Shown piece after piece: positions 61,347 through 64,000 of a stretch of 64,000 nt of DNA. Position numbers and translations under genes: made by a program. Each line of letters starts with the position of its first letter. The stretch's first letter is position 1. This DNA is from Brasenia schreberi (Eukaryota; Streptophyta; Magnoliopsida; Nymphaeales; Cabombaceae): positions 11,628,001 through 11,692,000 of the forward strand of contig JAYKKT010000089.1 of the NCBI GenBank assembly GCA_036023115.1, written 5' to 3'. The notes under the pieces were generated by a model, which had not been told where the DNA came from, made no database searches, and worked only from the letters and a program-made list of their open reading frames with translations.

Positions 61347-62286
61347 ATAACAGATTAATATACTCGTAAATACTATCATTCATTTGTTCTCGATGAATGA
61401 TCAAAGGGACCTAAGGTATGAGAATATATACTTTCAGAGTATCTTTTATATTATATTATATATTATATATATATCTTCCAAACGGGCGAAAAGTCGGTTC
61501 CAAACACTATGCGTTGTGCACTATATATAAGGTTTTCTTCGAAGACCATTCACCTCTCCTGAATGAATTGTCAAAAAATGGATGTCCCGGTAGACAAACA
61601 CATATATGTGGTACACACCAGTGCGCAGGCTGTCCGACACGTCCTGTTACGGTTCAGGACACGACACGTGTATCCGTGACCTGCGCCGAACAAATAAACG
61701 CTCAAGTTGGTATTTGCTTTCTCGGACGGTTGAAAACGGATGGGAAAACAAGGAAGCATCTTTTTCCGAATATGCTTTCCATAGATTGGATTGAGATTCA
61801 ACGTCAACTGCACATCCCCCCTTAGGTCGGGGATCTCTCACGTGTATCAATCACAACTTTTATATATTAATTATCACAATTCACTAAATATATAACTGGG
61901 AATTAGACGAATATAACCTTCTATTTTCTTTTGAATAACGTAGGTTGATTTAGACACGGTGGGTTGAGAATTGAATCATAATCGGTCCCAAAACCAGAAC
62001 CGACGATTTCAAATCATCACAACTTTGAGTATATTGTCTGAAAATCCCTTATCACAAATAAATGGTAAGCTCAACAGTTGGGTACTCCCCCACTAGTATG
62101 GTCAAACACAATTGCACCCTTGTATTAAATTTTTTTTTAGGCTCCTGTCAATGATTCCAAAGCAAGATCAAAGATTAGTCTTAGAATGGTTCGGTTCCGG
62201 TTTCGGTTCTATGTTCTAGACAAACAACATGAACTCTTAGACCTTTTCTTTTCATAAACTCAACGTATTACATGCATCAAAGACGA
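61347..62286. other. Intergenic, mostly unrecognised
   Basis: The stretch at 61570-61850 is less AT-rich than its surroundings and includes the palindrome ACACGTGT (61665-61672, G-box-like). It could be a promoter or a decayed exon, but no family is recognised. A GGTTCGGTTCCGGTTTCGG fragment lies near 62190. Confidence 0.35.
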
Positions 62287-64000
62287 GGATAGCTAGGGCT
62301 AGAGATAAGAAAATGAAGGATCTTAATTCTGTTAGATGCATCAACGACAAGGAGGATGAAAAAATTCTAGTGACAAATGATGATATAAGAAACATATGAA
62401 AAACTATTTTTATAAGATTTTTACTTAAAAAAAAGATGTTTGTATTAACTTAGAAGAGTTAGCCAAATCAAAAAAGTATATAAACCACAATTTCTACCGA
62501 CGTATTCAAAAGAATGAAGTCAAAGAGACTCTTAAACATATGAAGGGTGGTAAATCGGTAGGACCAGGCAATATTCCTATAGAAGTTTGGAAAAGGCTAG
62601 GAAAAATATGAATCACTTGGCTCATAAGGCTATTTAATGAAATATAGAAAAGCCAAAAGATGCCCAAGGAATGATGAGCAAGTACACTTATACCCATATA
62701 TAAGAACAAGGGAGATATTAAGAATTGTGCAAATTATCGGGGTATCAAGTTAATGAGTCATACTATGAAATTGTGGGAAAGAATTATCGAACGTAGGTTA
62801 AGACAAGTATCGAGTACAACAGAGAACCAGTTTGGATTCATACCAGACAGATCTATTGTTGAAGCGATTCACCTTTTGAGACGTCTTATAAAACATTTTA
62901 GAGCAAAAAGGAAAGAACTTCACATGATATTTATTGATCTAGAAAAAACTTATGATAGGGTACCGAGGGAGGTTCTTTAGAGAACCTTAGAAAAAAGAGG
63001 TATCCCATTGACATACATAAACCTTATAAGAGACATGTACAATGGTGCAAAAACATGTGTGAGGACTCATGAAGGAATAACGAACTTCTTTGAAGTTAAT
63101 ATTGGGTTACATGAAGGATCAACTTTAAGTCCATACTTATTTATAATGGTGATTGATGAGTTAACAAAACATATTCAAGATGAAGTACCTTGGTGTATGT
63201 TATTTGCATATGACATTGTGTTAGTGGAGGAGTCTAAGGAAAAAGTAAATAGGAAATCGGAACTATGGAGAGAAACATTAGAAAGTAAAGACTTTCGACT
63301 TAGTAGAACAAGGACAAAATATATGAAACGTAAGTTTGATCATTTGGTTAGTTTAGAGTACATATAAATTAAAATTGGCACACATTGCATCTCCCAAAGA
63401 AAAGTTTTAAATACCTAGGGTCAATTTTTCAGAGTAATGAAAGAATTGATGGAGATGTTATGAATAAAATTAATGTTGGTTGGTTAAAATAGAGAGGAGC
63501 ATCAAGTATTCTTTGTGATAAGAAGATACCATTAAAGTTAAAAGGTAAATATTATAGAGCAATAATTAGACATGCCATGTTTTATGGTTTTAAGTGTTGG
63601 GAAGTTAAACATCAACATGTAGAAAAGATGCCTATGATAAAAATGAAGATGTTGAGATGGATGAGTGATCATACAAGAAAAGACCGTATATATAATGAGG
63701 TTATTAGAAATAAATTATGAGTGACACCAATAGAGGATAAAATAAGAAAATATCGTTTAAGGTAGTTTGGATATATAGAAAGAAAATCAAAAGAAAAACA
63801 TGTAAGAAGGTATAAAAGGTATGAAAAACTAGATTTTGAAAGTATTAAAAGAGGTAAAGGACGACCACAAAAGTGTTGAAAAGAAACAATAAAGAATGAT
63901 CTAACTTATTGTGAGTTAACTGCTAACATGACACATGATAAGACTCTCTGAAAACAAAGAATCCATGTAGCCGACCCCGTCTAATATGGGAAAAGACTTA
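62287..64000 (+). mobile_element. RTE LINE copy E (5'-truncated, cut by window end)
   Basis: Starts abruptly within the linker (ATAGCTAGGGCTAGAGATAA), continues through RT (about 62750-63430, FAYD and HEGS motifs) to the C-terminal region (GTAGCCGACCCCG at 63967-63979). The tail lies beyond the window. Nearly identical to copy D over its length and shares several of its stops, but lacks the GC-rich insert of D. Confidence 0.93.

Noticed and set aside
61418..61850. Overlapping open frames on both strands near 61.6 kb
   Set aside because: Mirror frames in a less AT-rich patch, none with a recognisable domain; kept only as an unassigned stretch.

Overview
The window is nuclear DNA from a flowering plant. 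Three genes have plant exon-intron structure with GT-AG introns and AT-rich, TE-filled introns. The repeats are plant types: an RTE-clade LINE with (TTG)n tails, a plant L1-type LINE, Ty1-copia, a TTF-zinc-finger hAT, tRNA-derived SINEs, and long (TA)n/(GA)n microsatellites. I cannot name the species. There are no prokaryotic features, no CRISPR array, and no intact tRNA or rRNA gene.

Layout. 1-2181: RTE LINE copy A, with an internal deletion. 2332-3212: candidate solo LTR. 3886-15125: an old hAT element (minus strand) holding three nested insertions: a SINE (6221-6413), a 5'-truncated RTE LINE (6991-7417), and a Ty1-copia element with both LTRs (about 8345-13992). 15.3-24.5 kb: a gene-poor stretch with at least three tRNA-derived SINE-like families, several with clear target-site duplications (TSDs), small inverted-repeat elements and microsatellites. 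25834-28684: an F-box gene (five exons, 397 aa, intact), with a 192-bp SINE in intron 2. 29-32.5 kb: mostly unassigned, with a degenerate minisatellite. About 32520-38160: a second copia element of the same family, minus strand, apparently lacking its 5' LTR. It abuts a serine carboxypeptidase-like pseudogene (about 38165-45324) that keeps eight recognisable exons and the Ser/Asp/His motif regions but has several disabling lesions. 45391-48640: RTE LINE copy C. 49150-52290: decayed L1-type LINE. 52800-59646: an intact eight-exon gene for a rhomboid-like/UBA-domain ER membrane protein (RBL18/UBAC2 type, 296 aa). Its 4-kb intron 2 holds RTE LINE copy D and an L1-type RNase H relic. 60-62.2 kb: intergenic, with MITE-like inverted-repeat elements. 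62287-64000: RTE LINE copy E, cut by the window end.

Only the F-box and RBL18-type genes look functional, and they show no sign of acting together. The most interesting material is the mobile-element biology. A short SINE shares its 3' tail, and apparently its 5' head, with the RTE LINE. Three LINE copies share the same disabled reverse-transcriptase motif. TA repeats have expanded inside a LINE. The hAT can be read as a dated stack of insertions.
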